Assembly: GCF_003946445.1 (NCBI RefSeq)
Contig: NZ_RHOF01000016.1
Span: forward strand, 1 to 64,000
DNA length: 64,000 bases
Reading direction: 5' to 3'
Source: Loigolactobacillus jiayinensis
GTDB lineage: Bacteria; Bacillota; Bacilli; Lactobacillales; Lactobacillaceae
Positions within the stretch are counted from its first letter, which is position 1. Each line of letters opens with the position of its first letter. The translations under genes were made by a program, and so were the position numbers. Below are positions 24,651 to 33,489 of this stretch, in pieces. The notes below the pieces were generated by a model. That model saw only the letters and a program-made list of their open reading frames with translations, made no database searches and was not told the origin of the DNA.

Positions 24651-24923
24651 TTATATTTGATTTGCAAAACTAACGGCAAAAACGGCGGCTAGAACGCAGC
24701 CCATTAGCAGGCAAACAAGCCAAAAAGTAATATTATTGGTTAGCGCACTAATTACGGTCAAACCGCCAATAATGGTAAAATAATTGCGGTAACGAGTTAG
24801 AAAACTTTTTAATTGTGGTTCTTTTTGCGGTTGATGATTTAAAAATTGGCCATGAAGTTGGTGATGTAAATAATAGCTGATCCCGAATAGGACTAGTGCA
24901 AAAGCGAGTATCCCGATGCGCAT
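24651..24923 (-). CDS. Small two-TM membrane protein of unknown function
   Basis: 90 residues from the ATG at 24923, which has AAGGAG upstream. One N-terminal hydrophobic helix (ILAFALVLFGISYYL), a polar middle and two adjacent hydrophobic segments at the C-terminus. I do not recognise the family, though similar small proteins sit beside rarA in lactobacilli. The longer frame opened at 25004 would begin within the 6S RNA terminator. Confidence 0.6.
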   Translation of the reverse strand: MRIGILAFALVLFGISYYLHHQLHGQFLNHQPQKEPQLKSFLTRYRNYFTIIGGLTVISALTNNITFWLVCLLMGCVLAAVFAVSFANQI

Positions 24924-24948
24924 GTTGTTAGTCTCCTTGATAAATGTA

Positions 24949-25169
24949 TTAAAAAAGACGACTCTTGCGAATCGTCCTAGATCATCTAATTGGTGCCGTT
25001 GCAATTCCGTTTGTATTGAACCCGCGAAATAGCAGGTGGGCTCGACTATTCACTCATACTAGCGTCCTCGTGAAAAGGCATGCTTGATGAGCCAAAGAAG
25101 TCAATCCCGTATTTTAATTACTTGATCGGTCAACACATTGTGGAAAAAGACGTACACCTTAGAAAATCT
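24949..25169 (-). ncRNA. ssrS: 6S RNA
   Basis: A non-coding stretch of about 220 nt downstream of rarA, the known neighbourhood of 6S RNA in Firmicutes. On the minus strand its two halves pair along their length (GTGTACGT with GCAACGGCAC; GTGTTGACC with GGTTCAATAC) around a less paired centre, the elongated 6S shape. It has its own promoter and ends in the terminator GACGATTC-gcaa-GAGTCGTC-TTTTTT. 6S RNA binds sigma-A RNA polymerase and mimics an open promoter. The call rests on shape, context and partial recall of conserved sequence. Confidence 0.72.
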
Positions 25170-25175
25170 ATTCTT

Positions 25176-25204
25176 ATATTAGCATACAGCTACCGATTGT
25201 GCAA
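25176..25204 (-). promoter_or_regulatory. Promoter of the 6S RNA gene
   Basis: On the minus strand TTGCAC (25204-25199) and TAATAT (25181-25176) are 17 bp apart; the start would be near 25169. Confidence 0.5.
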
Positions 25205-25215
25205 TTGATACGCGG

Positions 25216-26484
25216 CTAATGGCGTTGTGCATCCAGTAAACGTTGATACTGATCAGCTAATGCCTTTTCGTATTTTCCGTTGGTTTTTGGCGCATAATAA
25301 GTGGCTTGCTTTAAGCGGTCAGGTAAATATTGTTGTTTGACCCAATCATTAGGGTAGTCGTGAGGAAATTTATAACCGACTCCTCGTTGTAATTTTGCTG
25401 CCCCTTTGTAATGGGCGTCACGTAACCGGTCAGGAACTTCACCAGCCTTACCGGCGCGAATGTCTGCCAAAGCGGCATCAATTGCCACAATTCCAGAATT
25501 TGATTTCGGTGATAACGCCAAATCGATCACGGCATCCGCCAGCGGAATCCGGGCCTCAGGAAAGCCGAGTTTTTCGGCTGCTTGGACGGCAGTGACTGTG
25601 CGTGCACACGCTTGGGGGTTGCCGAGACCGACATCTTCATAAGCAATCACCATTAACCGACGTGCGATACTAGGCAAGTCACCGGCCTCAATTAAGCGAC
25701 CCATGTAATGCAACGCCGCATTTACATCACTGCCACGAATTGATTTTTGAAAAGCGGAGATCACATCGTAGTGTGCATCACCGTTTTTATCATTACTGAC
25801 GGCTTTACGTTGAATACATTCTTCAATGATCGGTAACGTGATCACGATTTTATTGTCAGTGGGCGGCGTTGATTTGACCGCCAATTCTAGGCCATTTAGC
25901 GCACTCCGCAGATCGCCATTAGTTGCTTGGGTCAAAAAAGTTTCGGCAGTTTGATCTAATTCAACTGGTGACTTACCAAGACCGCGTTCTTTGTCGTGTA
26001 ATGCCCGGTCAATGGCAGTTTTAATATCATTTTCTGCTAATGGTTTGACTTCAAAAATTTGCGTTCGACTACGAATTGCTGGATTAATTGAAATATACGG
26101 ATTTTCCGTAGTGGCGCCAATCAGAATAATTCGACCGTTTTCTAAATGAGGCAACAAAAAATCCTGTTTAGTTTTATCTAAACGATGAATTTCATCAAGT
26201 AGTAAAATAACCGTGCCGCTCATTTTAGCTTCCTCAGCAACAATTTGTAAATCTTTTTTACTATCGGTGGCAGCGTTGAGCATTCGAAAAGCATAATGCG
26301 TTGAGCCAGCAATTGCACTAGCAATACTGGTTTTGCCGGTGCCTGGTGGTCCATAAAGAATCATCGACGATAACATTTTAGCGTCGACCATTCGCCGAAT
26401 AATTTTACCAGGGCCAACTAAGTGTTGCTGGCCAACAATTTCAGCAATATTAGTTGGCCGCATCCGGTAAGCAAGTGGTTGCAT
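25216..26484 (-). CDS. rarA: Replication-associated recombination protein RarA (MgsA), AAA+ ATPase
   Basis: 422 residues. GPPGTGKTS (Walker A) and LLLDEIHR (Walker B), sensor region IGATTENPY, then the C-terminal MgsA tetramerisation domain with AYEDVGLGNPQA and the family ending DYPNDWVKQQYLP. It acts at stalled replication forks. Minus strand, divergent from gshF; 6S RNA follows it. Confidence 0.94.
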   Translation of the reverse strand: MQPLAYRMRPTNIAEIVGQQHLVGPGKIIRRMVDAKMLSSMILYGPPGTGKTSIASAIAGSTHYAFRMLNAATDSKKDLQIVAEEAKMSGTVILLLDEIHRLDKTKQDFLLPHLENGRIILIGATTENPYISINPAIRSRTQIFEVKPLAENDIKTAIDRALHDKERGLGKSPVELDQTAETFLTQATNGDLRSALNGLELAVKSTPPTDNKIVITLPIIEECIQRKAVSNDKNGDAHYDVISAFQKSIRGSDVNAALHYMGRLIEAGDLPSIARRLMVIAYEDVGLGNPQACARTVTAVQAAEKLGFPEARIPLADAVIDLALSPKSNSGIVAIDAALADIRAGKAGEVPDRLRDAHYKGAAKLQRGVGYKFPHDYPNDWVKQQYLPDRLKQATYYAPKTNGKYEKALADQYQRLLDAQRH

Positions 26485-26644
26485 GGATTAAACGCCTCCT
26501 TAAAAATACTAATAGAATATTATAGCACGGCGGCTGAAGTTGGCCCAAATCTTTGGCTGTCAGTTGCGGTGTTTTCTTGTATAATAAAAAATGAAGCCGG
26601 TGCGTGTTGAAAATGCACCCACCAACAGAAAGTGAGCTGAAGTC

Positions 26645-28894
26645 ATGCTAAATCAAATCGGCAAACAAGTGAAAAAATATCAGCATGAGGCCTTTTTATT
26701 TGCAGGCCATTATGGTGTGGAAAAAGAAAGTCAGCGTGTAGATGGATACGGAACATTAAGTCAAACACCATTGCCTTTTGCTCAACCGCATCGTTATTTA
26801 AAAAATGACTTTGCTCAAGCGCAAGCTGAAGTTGTGACCGATTATTTTGGCACCTGTCAGCAAACTTTCCGCCAGTTACAGGGCTTAGATGCGGTGCTAC
26901 TACGTCATTTACCAGCGAACGAACTATTGTGGCCCTTATCGATGCCGCCAGTTTTACCAGCTACAGCGGCAATTAAAATGGCGGCGCCTACGCCTGAAGC
27001 GCTGCAGTATCGCCAGGGAATCGCCGAAAAATATGGGTACACGATGCAAATGATGTCCGCGGTTCACATTAATTTTTCATTATCAGAGCGCTTGCTGCGT
27101 TTTTTATTTGAGCAGCATTACCATGACCAATTTGCTGATAACTATATTGATTTTCATAATGCGCTGTATATGAAGCTGGCACAGAACTTTTTCCGTTATC
27201 GGTATGTGCTGACCTATTTATTTGGTGCTAGTCCGTTGGCGGAAGCTAATTTTTCAACTGATTTACCGGCGCATTTAGTGCGTAGTCTACATAGTAGCAA
27301 TCGCTATGGCTACGTTAATCATGGTCGCCAGTCCGTTTCGTTTCAGTCGTTAAAGGCCTATGTCCATGATCTCAAGCAATTAGTCACCAGTGGCGAACTG
27401 CAAGAAGCGCGGGAATTTTATTCACCAGTGCGGTTGCACGGTGCGTCATTAGATGAGTTAGCGCCAAAAGGCATTCATTATTTGGAATTACGGACCTTTG
27501 ATTTAGATCCATACGCTGCTGACGGCTTAAGCAAAACTGATTTAAATTTTTTGCATCTGTTTTTAGCCTATTTGTTAGTGGCACCAAGTATTGATCCAGC
27601 GCAGGTAACAACCATTTTAGCGCAAGCAGCAACGACTAATGAAACAGTCGCGCTGGAATCACCTTTAGTTGCTTCAGAATTACAACCAGAATTAAATGAC
27701 TTTATGCAAAATTTGCAACAATTTGCCCAGACCTTTGCTGCTCCAGCTGACTTGCAGCAGGCTTTAAACGTTATGCAGGGACGAGTAGCCGATCACCGCT
27801 TAACGCCTAGTTACCAGTTGAGCCAAGTTATTAAAGCAGGCTCGTTACAACAATTTGCGCTACAACAAGCGCAGACCTTTAAGCAACAAGCATTGGCGCA
27901 ACCTTACCAATTACCAGGCTACCAGTATTTAGATACGACTAGTCAATTGATCATGGCAACGGCTTATCAACGTGGCTTAGCGGTACAGATTTTAGATCCA
28001 GCGGCCAGCTTGTTGCAATTAGCTGGACACACGTTAATTAGTCAGGGCAGCGGCACACATTTAAATTCACAAGCTGCCGTGGCGGTGAGCCAAAATAAAT
28101 TGGCCAGCAAAAAGCTGTTAGGTCAAGCTGGCATTGGCGTACCAGCTGGTGCTGAATACCAAACGACTGCTGCGGCCTTGGCTGATCTTAATGATCTAGC
28201 TAAGCAAGGTGGCTTAGTGATCAAGCCTAAAGTGAGTACGCAAGGTCGTGGTGTTACTGTATTTCAAACATTGCCAACCGCGGCACAATTTACTGCAGCA
28301 ATTAAGCACGCGTTAGCCACCGGTACTAGTGCGTTAGTGGAGAATTATGTACCGGGAACAGTCTATCGCTTTGTCGTTATTGCTGGCCGAGTACAGGCCA
28401 TTGCTGAATGTACGCCGGCCAATGTGGTGGGGGACGGTCGCCAAACGGTTGCCGCGCTGGTGGCGCAAAAAAATCAGCAGGCCAATCGCGGTGTTAATTT
28501 ACCGTTACACGCTATTTCAATGAATGCGCAAACGGATGCTGATCTACAACAAGGTTTAAGTCGAACCACGATTCCAGCCCGTGGGAATCAAGTTTATTTA
28601 CGGTTGGCGGCTAATTTTGCGACCGGCGGTGATTCGATCGATGTGACGAATGAAATGGATGCAAGTTATCAGCAACTTGCTTTGACCGCAGCACAGGCGC
28701 TAGATTTACAGGTTGCTGGTGTTGATATAATTATTGACAATCTTTATCAGCCGCTGGATGCAGAACATCCAGAACTAGCCGTTGTGTTAGGGGTCACGGC
28801 CCAGCCAGATCTAGCGGTTCATGCAGCGCCATATTTTGGTCAGGCCCAACCAGTTATATCACGTTTGATCGATCAATTAGTTCCCGAAAAATAA
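26645..28894 (+). CDS. gshF: Bifunctional glutamate-cysteine ligase/glutathione synthetase (GshAB)
   Basis: Makes glutathione from Glu, Cys and Gly in one polypeptide of 749 residues. The N-terminal two thirds resemble gamma-proteobacterial GshA (GVEKESQRV; HINFS; LELRTFDLDPY), and the C-terminal third is an ATP-grasp domain (VIKPKVSTQGRGV; VENYVPGTVYRFVVI; VAGVDIII) that replaces GshB. A TATAAT at about 26578 lies upstream, and the leader contains a small GGTGC/GCACC hairpin. SD is weak. Terminator follows immediately. Confidence 0.94.
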   Translation: MLNQIGKQVKKYQHEAFLFAGHYGVEKESQRVDGYGTLSQTPLPFAQPHRYLKNDFAQAQAEVVTDYFGTCQQTFRQLQGLDAVLLRHLPANELLWPLSMPPVLPATAAIKMAAPTPEALQYRQGIAEKYGYTMQMMSAVHINFSLSERLLRFLFEQHYHDQFADNYIDFHNALYMKLAQNFFRYRYVLTYLFGASPLAEANFSTDLPAHLVRSLHSSNRYGYVNHGRQSVSFQSLKAYVHDLKQLVTSGELQEAREFYSPVRLHGASLDELAPKGIHYLELRTFDLDPYAADGLSKTDLNFLHLFLAYLLVAPSIDPAQVTTILAQAATTNETVALESPLVASELQPELNDFMQNLQQFAQTFAAPADLQQALNVMQGRVADHRLTPSYQLSQVIKAGSLQQFALQQAQTFKQQALAQPYQLPGYQYLDTTSQLIMATAYQRGLAVQILDPAASLLQLAGHTLISQGSGTHLNSQAAVAVSQNKLASKKLLGQAGIGVPAGAEYQTTAAALADLNDLAKQGGLVIKPKVSTQGRGVTVFQTLPTAAQFTAAIKHALATGTSALVENYVPGTVYRFVVIAGRVQAIAECTPANVVGDGRQTVAALVAQKNQQANRGVNLPLHAISMNAQTDADLQQGLSRTTIPARGNQVYLRLAANFATGGDSIDVTNEMDASYQQLALTAAQALDLQVAGVDIIIDNLYQPLDAEHPELAVVLGVTAQPDLAVHAAPYFGQAQPVISRLIDQLVPEK

Positions 28895-28935
28895 AAAATC
28901 GTGCGCTGACTTGTTAGGTCGGCACACGATTTTTT
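28894..28935. terminator. Terminator between gshF and yueI
   Basis: AAAAATCGTGCGCTGAC and GTCGGCACACGATTTTTT pair in a long stem; the flanking A and T runs serve both convergent genes. Confidence 0.85.
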
Positions 28936-28950
28936 ATTTACCTAGCAGAG

Positions 28951-29394
28951 CTAATCACGCTGAAATAAATCAGCCAAAAAGGAGTGTTTAGGTTGTTCTT
29001 TGGTTACGGGGGAATAATATTGGCTAATGGTGACGTCTGCTTGATCAACAGCGGTGCTAGCTACGAGCAACAAGGCCACTGCGTCACTAGCTGTATTGGC
29101 AGACTCATCGTTGACCATTGTAAAGGCGAGGTTGTTTTGGGTTGCATATTGTAAATAAGGTTTCAACGTAGCCGCTAATTTACCATTTAACAATAGTTTG
29201 GCACCGGTAAATTTTGGCACAGCTTGTTTAAATGCCGGCAAGGTCCGCGCGTCACCTAACTGTGCGACCGTAATTTGTAATAAAACACGTTCACGTAACG
29301 AACCGAGATAGTGGCGTCGTTCGTCCGGTTTAGTCTGGGGCGTGCCCGTCATGCGACTTTTTAATTGACTTTCGAGATCAGTATTTTCCGACAC
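28951..29394 (-). CDS. YueI family (DUF1694) protein
   Basis: 147 residues, cytoplasmic. RRHYLGSLRERVLLQITVAQ near the N-terminus is the YueI/DUF1694 signature; no function is established. I choose the GTG at 29394, 9 bp after AAAGGG; the upstream ATG at 29403 abuts that SD and the TTG at 29412 has none. Confidence 0.75.
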   Translation of the reverse strand: MSENTDLESQLKSRMTGTPQTKPDERRHYLGSLRERVLLQITVAQLGDARTLPAFKQAVPKFTGAKLLLNGKLAATLKPYLQYATQNNLAFTMVNDESANTASDAVALLLVASTAVDQADVTISQYYSPVTKEQPKHSFLADLFQRD

Positions 29395-29484
29395 AATGGT
29401 CATCCCTTTCAACGATATTTGGTATAATGATTCGAGTATAGCATATTCAGATAATAAGCCAAATAATGTGCAGGAGGTAAGTGA

Positions 29485-30105
29485 ATGGTTTTTACGGTAA
29501 ATGATTTCAAGGTATTTAACGAACAGACGGTAGCTGGGCGGATGGCCTTGATTCGAGAGCGATTGGATCCTAAATTCGCGGAATTAGGAGCACAAATTAT
29601 TGCCCAACTAGCAGCGGAAAAGATTCCGACTTACATCAATGTCGCTAAACATTTACGCCGCCACATAAATCCAGCTCCGAATACCTGGTTTGCCATCGGC
29701 CCGTACAAGCGCGGCTATAAAATGGTTCCGCACTTTGAGGTCGGCTTTTGGGATGACCGCTTGTTTGTTTGGCTGTGCTTATTAGAAAACATTCAGCAGC
29801 CGGCACCATACGCGGCCATCTTACAGCAGCAACAAGCACGAATCAAGCAACTACCAGCCGCAGCGTGGCAGTTATCCGGTAATCATATGGCTAAACCAGT
29901 TCAGCCATTAAATGCCGCTGATCTAGCCGCCCAAACGCAACGTTTTGTTGACGTGAAAAAAGGGGAGTGGTTGCTGGGACAGGTCTGGCTTAAAACGGAT
30001 CCCATTTTTCAAACTAGCGGTGCAGTTGAAATGGCCATTAAACAAGCTATCGACGCACTAACACCGCTATATCGGTATTTATTAGCAGCCATTAGCCAAG
30101 ACTAA
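29485..30105 (+). CDS. YktB family (DUF1054/UPF0637) protein
   Basis: 206 residues; FTVNDFKVF at the start, then VAKHLRRHINPAPNTWFAIG and HFEVGFWDDRLFVWL match the UPF0637 family. Function unknown. AGGAGG precedes the ATG. Followed by a strong terminator shared with the convergent rpsD. Confidence 0.82.
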   Translation: MVFTVNDFKVFNEQTVAGRMALIRERLDPKFAELGAQIIAQLAAEKIPTYINVAKHLRRHINPAPNTWFAIGPYKRGYKMVPHFEVGFWDDRLFVWLCLLENIQQPAPYAAILQQQQARIKQLPAAAWQLSGNHMAKPVQPLNAADLAAQTQRFVDVKKGEWLLGQVWLKTDPIFQTSGAVEMAIKQAIDALTPLYRYLLAAISQD

Positions 30106-30142
30106 AAAAAACGCCTGACACATGATGTGTCGGGCGTTTTTC
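30106..30142. terminator. Bidirectional terminator between yktB and rpsD
   Basis: ACGCCTGACAC and GTGTCGGGCGT form an 11-bp stem flanked by A's and T's. Confidence 0.85.
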
Positions 30143-30152
30143 GTCATGAAGA

Positions 30153-30764
30153 TTACAATAATTGGTTGTAGTATTCAACGACAAGTGTTTCATCAATATC
30201 TGGTTCTAATTCGTCACGTTCTGGTAAACGAGTTAAGGAACCTTCTAATTTGTCAGCGTCAAAGCTTACGAAAGCAGGACGACCAACAACAGCTTCAAGT
30301 GCAGCTTGGATGATCACTAAGTTTTTCGACTTTTCACGAACTGAGATCACTTGACCAATTTCAACTTGGTATGAAGGGATATCAACGCGTTTGCCGTCAA
30401 CTAAGATATGGCCATGGTTAACTAATTGGCGTGCTTGTGGGCGAGTTGTTGCTAAGCCTAAGCGGAAAACCAAATTGTCTAAACGTTGTTCAAGCAAGAT
30501 CATGAAGTTAACACCTTGTTTACCTTCTTTGATCTTACCAGATTTTTGGAACAAGTTAGAGAATTGGCGTTCGTTTAAACCGTACATGAAACGTAGCTTC
30601 TGCTTTTCACGTAATTGAACACCATATTCTGATAATTTGCGACGACTGTTGGGACCATGATCGCCAGGAGCATAAGGGCGCCGAGCTAATTCTTTACCTG
30701 TACCAGATAGAGAAATACCTAAGCGGCGAGATTTTTTCCACTGTGGGCCTGTATAACGAGACAT
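30153..30764 (-). CDS. rpsD: 30S ribosomal protein S4
   Basis: 203 residues. [17 protein letters not shown] at the N-terminus, [19 protein letters not shown], and the S4 RNA-binding domain [27 protein letters not shown] in parts. Primary binder of 16S rRNA in 30S assembly. No N-terminal zinc-binding Cys residues, i.e. the Cys-free form. SD GGAGG. Stand-alone gene with a 170-nt leader, in the ytsP-rpsD-ezrA order known from Bacillus and lactobacilli. Confidence 0.97.
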   Translation of the reverse strand: MSRYTGPQWKKSRRLGISLSGTGKELARRPYAPGDHGPNSRRKLSEYGVQLREKQKLRFMYGLNERQFSNLFQKSGKIKEGKQGVNFMILLEQRLDNLVFRLGLATTRPQARQLVNHGHILVDGKRVDIPSYQVEIGQVISVREKSKNLVIIQAALEAVVGRPAFVSFDADKLEGSLTRLPERDELEPDIDETLVVEYYNQLL

Positions 30765-30935
30765 AAAAAAATTCCTCCAATAGATTTATTTGGAGTAAAA
30801 TAACGAATTGTAAGTTCAGTATACGTGCAGTTTGTTCTGCAATTTTCGCCTTATGCAGCCGCAGGTTACTAATTGAACTCTGGTTGCAACAAACTGTTGA
30901 CGTGCTTACCACTCACTGCTGCATTATTTTACACA
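30765..30935 (-). promoter_or_regulatory. Long 5' leader of rpsD, candidate S4 autoregulatory element
   Basis: The promoter-to-start distance is about 170 nt and no ORF fits in it. Firmicute rpsD genes are autoregulated by S4 binding to a structured leader, and this one contains several inverted segments (for instance GCAGAACAAACTGC). The fold was not computed, so the assignment is by position and precedent. Confidence 0.45.
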
Positions 30936-30941
30936 ACGACC

Positions 30942-30970
30942 AGTTTAGCAAAGCTAATTGCTAAAGTCAA
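30942..30970 (-). promoter_or_regulatory. Promoter of rpsD
   Basis: On the minus strand TTGACT (30970-30965) and TAAACT (30947-30942) are 17 bp apart, near consensus. It lies just after the stop of the ytsP-like gene. Confidence 0.65.
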
Positions 30971-30977
30971 TTATTGT

Positions 30978-31430
30978 TTAGATGTGTTTGCCTAGTGCTG
31001 CGACAAATTCTTCTAATTCAGCTTGATCCGTCGTGTTGAAACGATCGAATTTTAATGAATCAATATCAAGTACGCCGATTTTGTGACCGTTAACGGTTAA
31101 TGGCACCACAATTTCTGCATTGGTGGCGGCATCACAGGCAATATGGCCAGCAAATTGATGCACGTCAGCGACGATTTGTGTTTTTTGTTCAGCAAAGGCG
31201 GTACCAACGACGCCCTTGCCATTAGCAATGTGCATGCAGGCAACCTTGCCTTGGAACGGGCCGAGGTATAATTCATCCTTGGCTTCATCATAAAGATAGA
31301 AGCCAACCCAGTTGACGTCAGCCAAGCTATCATTTAATAAAGCAGCGGCGTTGGCCAAATTGGACATTAAATGTGGTTCTTCATATAGTAAAGCATCAAC
31401 TTGTTGTGCTAAAAGTGAGCGTTTGGGCAT
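30978..31430 (-). CDS. msrC: GAF-domain free methionine-(R)-sulfoxide reductase (YtsP/MsrC type)
   Basis: 150 residues forming one GAF domain: VNWVGFYLYD, LGPFQGKVACMHI, GVVGTAFAEQ, HIACDAATNAEIVVPL and GVLDIDS. Two of the three Cys positions used by fRMsr enzymes are present (VAC and HIAC); the third, in GVCGTA of other members, is Val. Reduces free Met-R-sulfoxide in the cytoplasm. SD GGAGG. Upstream of rpsD on the same strand, as in B. subtilis. Confidence 0.85.
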   Translation of the reverse strand: MPKRSLLAQQVDALLYEEPHLMSNLANAAALLNDSLADVNWVGFYLYDEAKDELYLGPFQGKVACMHIANGKGVVGTAFAEQKTQIVADVHQFAGHIACDAATNAEIVVPLTVNGHKIGVLDIDSLKFDRFNTTDQAELEEFVAALGKHI

Positions 31431-31578
31431 AATATTGGACCTCCAAAATAAATTAGGTGCAGTTTTTACGATTCATTAGTGATGCACTCCGGTCACTATG
31501 ATATAATTTAGAGTAGATTTTAACGACCTTTACAAATAAATGCAAGGTAAACTGTGAAACGTGACGGGGGTTTTATTG

Positions 31579-33294
31579 ATGGAGCTAATTTTGATCGGTA
31601 TTATTATTTTAGCATTAGTGCTATATGTCGGGGTGATTTTTTATCAGCGACATAATTCTAAGCAGATCGATGCACTGCAAGACCAGGAGCAGCAACTGAC
31701 CAAATTACCGTTCAAAAAGACAATGAGCGCTGCACGACAACAGGGCTTAGCTGGACAAAGTCAAGAAGCGTACGCCAAGTGGCAGGAGCGCCTGCAAGAG
31801 ATTCAGAAAAATGGCTTTGCTGAGCTTGAACGAAAATTATTATTAGCGGAAACGACCAATAATCGTTACCGTTTCTTTGCAGCTGCTAAATCGATCAAGG
31901 AATTGACGCAACAATTAACGACAACCAAACAAGCCTTGGATGAAATTATGGCTGGTTTTGAACAAATTCAAGCTGATGCTGCGGCTAACCAAGCTAAGGC
32001 CAAGGACCTACGCGAACTTTACCAAAAATTACGGAAACAGTTATTAACCAAGAGCTTTTCTTACGGGGCGGCTGCTGATGGTCTCGAAGAAAAATTAAGT
32101 TACCTAGAAACATCACTGGATAAGTATAGCCGTTTTACTAAATCCGGGGATCATGGTGAAGCTAAATCGATCCTCACCCAATTAGATAAAGATATTACCG
32201 AACTAAATGATTTGATGAAGCGGATCCCGCCCCGGTTCAAAGAATTAAATAATGAATTTCCTGAACAACTGGAAGAATTACGCCAAGGCTATCGTCGTTT
32301 AGAGGATGCTGCCTATCAATTTTACGATATTGATATTCCTACTGAATTGAAGGATTTAGATGAACATATCAACGCAACGCGTAAATCGTTAAAAAAATTG
32401 GATTTAACGGCGATCGAAGCTGCCGATCAAGATATTGCGCGACGCATTGATCATTTGTATGATGTCATGGAAGCTGAAATCAAGGCTCATCAGGAAGTTG
32501 AAAGTCGGCATGATGAATTACAGGCGTTCATTAATCACGCGCAAAAGCAAAATCGTGAGTTGCAAGACGAATTGAACCGTTTGAATCAAAGTTATAGCTT
32601 AAATAATAATGAAATTAGTCAAGCACAAGAACTTAAGCAACAACTAGATGAGATTCGGAGCACTTTTGAAAATGATATGCAGGAAGTTGCGGCTCAAACC
32701 GCGGTTTACTCGATGGTGGCTGAGAATTATAGTACCGCCTTTGCAGCCTTGACGGAAATTGAAAAGAAGCAAAAGACGATCAATGATAGCGTTCAAGGCT
32801 TGCGGCATGGTGAGGAAGAAGCACAGCGTTCGCTACAATCGTTTGAATTTGAAATTCGCAATATCAAACGTCAAGTGGAAAAATTGAATCTACCTGGGTT
32901 ATCGCAGCACTATTTGGATTATTTCTTCTTGGTTGCCGATGAAATCACAAAGCTAGATCAAGACTTGAATCAAGTTAAGATTGATTTGGACGTGATCACA
33001 AAAGAGCTGATCACGACCCAAGAAGATTTAAATAAGTTAAAAGAAGAGTCTAATGATATGATCGATAGTGCGCTTTTGACTGAACAGTTGTTGCAATTCG
33101 CTAATCGCTATCGCCATAGTCATGCCGATGTGGCACAGGCTAGCGATGAGGCATTACGTTTGTTTAACAGTAGCTATGATTACAAACAAGCTGCCGAAAC
33201 GATCGCCACAGTTTTAGAGCAAATCGAACCTGGCAGTTATAAAAAGGTCGAAGAAAGCTACTATAAGACTAAGGATCAAGACTTAAAGGTCTAG
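31579..33294 (+). CDS. ezrA: Septation ring formation regulator EzrA
   Basis: 571 residues: one N-terminal transmembrane helix (LILIGIIILALVLYVGVIFY) followed by a cytoplasmic spectrin-like coiled-coil body. EzrA binds FtsZ, blocks extra Z rings and links to cell-wall enzymes. Start chosen at ATG 31579, after GGGGG; the frame opened at GTG 31561 adds residues before the membrane helix. Terminator follows. Confidence 0.93.
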   Translation: MELILIGIIILALVLYVGVIFYQRHNSKQIDALQDQEQQLTKLPFKKTMSAARQQGLAGQSQEAYAKWQERLQEIQKNGFAELERKLLLAETTNNRYRFFAAAKSIKELTQQLTTTKQALDEIMAGFEQIQADAAANQAKAKDLRELYQKLRKQLLTKSFSYGAAADGLEEKLSYLETSLDKYSRFTKSGDHGEAKSILTQLDKDITELNDLMKRIPPRFKELNNEFPEQLEELRQGYRRLEDAAYQFYDIDIPTELKDLDEHINATRKSLKKLDLTAIEAADQDIARRIDHLYDVMEAEIKAHQEVESRHDELQAFINHAQKQNRELQDELNRLNQSYSLNNNEISQAQELKQQLDEIRSTFENDMQEVAAQTAVYSMVAENYSTAFAALTEIEKKQKTINDSVQGLRHGEEEAQRSLQSFEFEIRNIKRQVEKLNLPGLSQHYLDYFFLVADEITKLDQDLNQVKIDLDVITKELITTQEDLNKLKEESNDMIDSALLTEQLLQFANRYRHSHADVAQASDEALRLFNSSYDYKQAAETIATVLEQIEPGSYKKVEESYYKTKDQDLKV

Positions 33295-33307
33295 CAGTAG
33301 TGATGTA

Positions 33308-33352
33308 AAGGACGTTACCCGTTTTATTTGGAACGGTGGCGTCTTTTTGATT
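33308..33352 (+). terminator. Terminator downstream of ezrA
   Basis: GACG-tta-CCCGTT and AACGG-tgg-CGTC pair with small internal mismatches, then TTTTT. Confidence 0.6.
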
Positions 33353-33378
33353 GTTCTCTTACTTATTATTTGTTAGTA

Positions 33379-33406
33379 TTGTCTTTTGGTATAAGTTTGT
33401 TATAAT
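33379..33406 (+). promoter_or_regulatory. Promoter of the cysteine desulfurase-thiI operon
   Basis: TTGTCT (33379-33384) and TATAAT (33401-33406) with a 16-bp spacer. Confidence 0.6.
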
Positions 33407-33489
33407 AATTGGGATTTTAGTAATTTAGACATAAATACGCTGCAGTTATTTATTTGCAGCACAGCATAACGAAAAGGAAGAATGGTTGG

